NCBI GenBank assembly: GCA_028292835.1
Contig: JAQGLP010000354.1
Location: 1 to 5,434 of the forward strand
DNA length: 5,434 nt
Direction: 5' to 3'
From: Variovorax sp.
GTDB taxonomy: Bacteria; Pseudomonadota; Gammaproteobacteria; Burkholderiales; Burkholderiaceae_C
Shown: one piece after another, positions 4,920-5,434 of the stretch
Layout: each line of letters begins with the position of its first letter
How positions within the stretch are numbered: the stretch's first letter is position 1
Made by a program: the position numbers and the translations under genes
Notes under the pieces: model-generated
Seen by the model: the letters and a program-made list of their open reading frames with translations, nothing else
The model's database searches: none
Told to the model about the DNA's origin: nothing

Positions 4920-5434
4920 TCACTTCAGGTCGTCCGCGATCACCTGGACGATGCGCTGGGCGTTGGCCGATGTGTCGGACGCGCCGGCTTCGTTTTGCAC
5001 CGTCACCGTGCTGGATTCGCCCTCACCCTTGACGAGGATGCGGAACTTCAGCGGCGCATCGGCGGCGCCGGAGCGTCCCAGCGTGATCAGCTTGGAGAAG
5101 AAGCCGGGCTCCTTCTTTTCCGGGTCCGGTGGCACGTAGCGCACGAAGTAGGTGCCCTTGGCACGGTCGCGGTCCTCGACGGTGAAGCCAGTGCGGTCCA
5201 GCGCCAGCCCGACGCGGCGCCAGGCGGTGTCAAAGCCTTCGCCGATCTGTACCGTCGGCTGGCCTCCGACCGTGGCCACCCGCGAGGTCGGCGCCGTCGT
5301 TCCGGAGGCCACCAGGGCCTTGGCCTGCTCCTGCGAAGCCCCCAGCTTGACCATCAGGCGGCGCAGGAATTCGGCTTCGAGCTCGGGGTCGGTGGGGCGC
5401 GGCTGCCAGATGGTCTGGTCCTTGCGGGCGGTGT
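4920..5434 (-). CDS. bamC: Outer membrane protein assembly factor BamC, C-terminal part (cut by right window edge)
   Basis: BamC (NlpB) is a lipoprotein subunit of the BAM complex that folds beta-barrel proteins into the outer membrane. The open frame runs from the right edge to the TGA at 4920-4922, giving the last 171 codons; an internal Met codon at 5354 is not the true start. Visible sequence: a linker with DQTIWQPRPTDPELEAEFLR and a Gln/Ala-rich helix, then the C-terminal helix-grip domain beginning PTVQIGEGFDTAWRRVGLAL and DRTGFTVEDRDRAKGTYFVR, and ending with NEAGASDTSANAQRIVQVIA before DDLK. The lipobox and N-terminal grip domain lie outside the window. In related genomes, as I recall, dapA precedes bamC and the MBL gene follows; the 50-bp gap to the MBL gene here fits an operon. 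Confidence 0.9.
   Translation of the reverse strand, partial: TARKDQTIWQPRPTDPELEAEFLRRLMVKLGASQEQAKALVASGTTAPTSRVATVGGQPTVQIGEGFDTAWRRVGLALDRTGFTVEDRDRAKGTYFVRYVPPDPEKKEPGFFSKLITLGRSGAADAPLKFRILVKGEGESSTVTVQNEAGASDTSANAQRIVQVIADDLK

Noticed and set aside
4015..5139. A 374-codon plus-strand frame spanning the MBL gene and bamC
   Set aside because: It is antisense to two recognised genes and its composition is a GC shadow, with no domain or ribosome binding site seen.

Overview
The window is GC-rich chromosomal DNA. Its gene content and protein sequences (a LexA with a long hinge, a BamC followed directly by a WalJ/YycJ-like metallo-beta-lactamase protein, and a D-2-hydroxyacid dehydrogenase starting MNIVILDDYQD) suggest a betaproteobacterium of the order Burkholderiales, most likely family Comamonadaceae. 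This placement is recognition from memory, not a database result. There are no rRNA or tRNA genes, CRISPR arrays, insertion sequences or phage genes. It reads as ordinary housekeeping chromosome, and I see no evidence of an undescribed multi-gene system.

Layout. Positions 1-549 (minus) hold the N-terminal 183 codons of an NAD-dependent 3-hydroxyacyl-CoA dehydrogenase that runs off the left edge. Positions 692-1699 (minus) encode a D-isomer-specific 2-hydroxyacid dehydrogenase. Positions 1792-2109 (minus) encode a 105-residue protein of unknown function with a strong ribosome binding site. Positions 2230-2916 (minus) encode LexA, the SOS repressor. A 78-bp divergent intergenic region (2917-2994) carries two perfect CTG-N10-CAG LexA boxes. 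Positions 2995-3990 (plus) encode a cytoplasmic L-asparaginase with the complete type II catalytic set. After a short convergent intergenic region with a 16-bp palindrome and small repeats, 4093-4869 (minus) encode a metallo-beta-lactamase-fold hydrolase. From 4920 to the right edge (minus) lies the C-terminal part of the outer-membrane assembly lipoprotein BamC.

How the genes relate. The bamC-MBL pair looks like one transcript running leftwards, with only 50 bp between them. lexA, the 105-aa gene and the 2-hydroxyacid dehydrogenase gene share a strand with gaps of 120 and 92 bp, so read-through from the SOS-controlled lexA promoter is possible but not shown. The asparaginase gene shares its upstream region with lexA, so the tandem LexA boxes could also control it. 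That shared operator is the most interesting regulatory point in the window. No gene-free stretch exceeds 150 bp.
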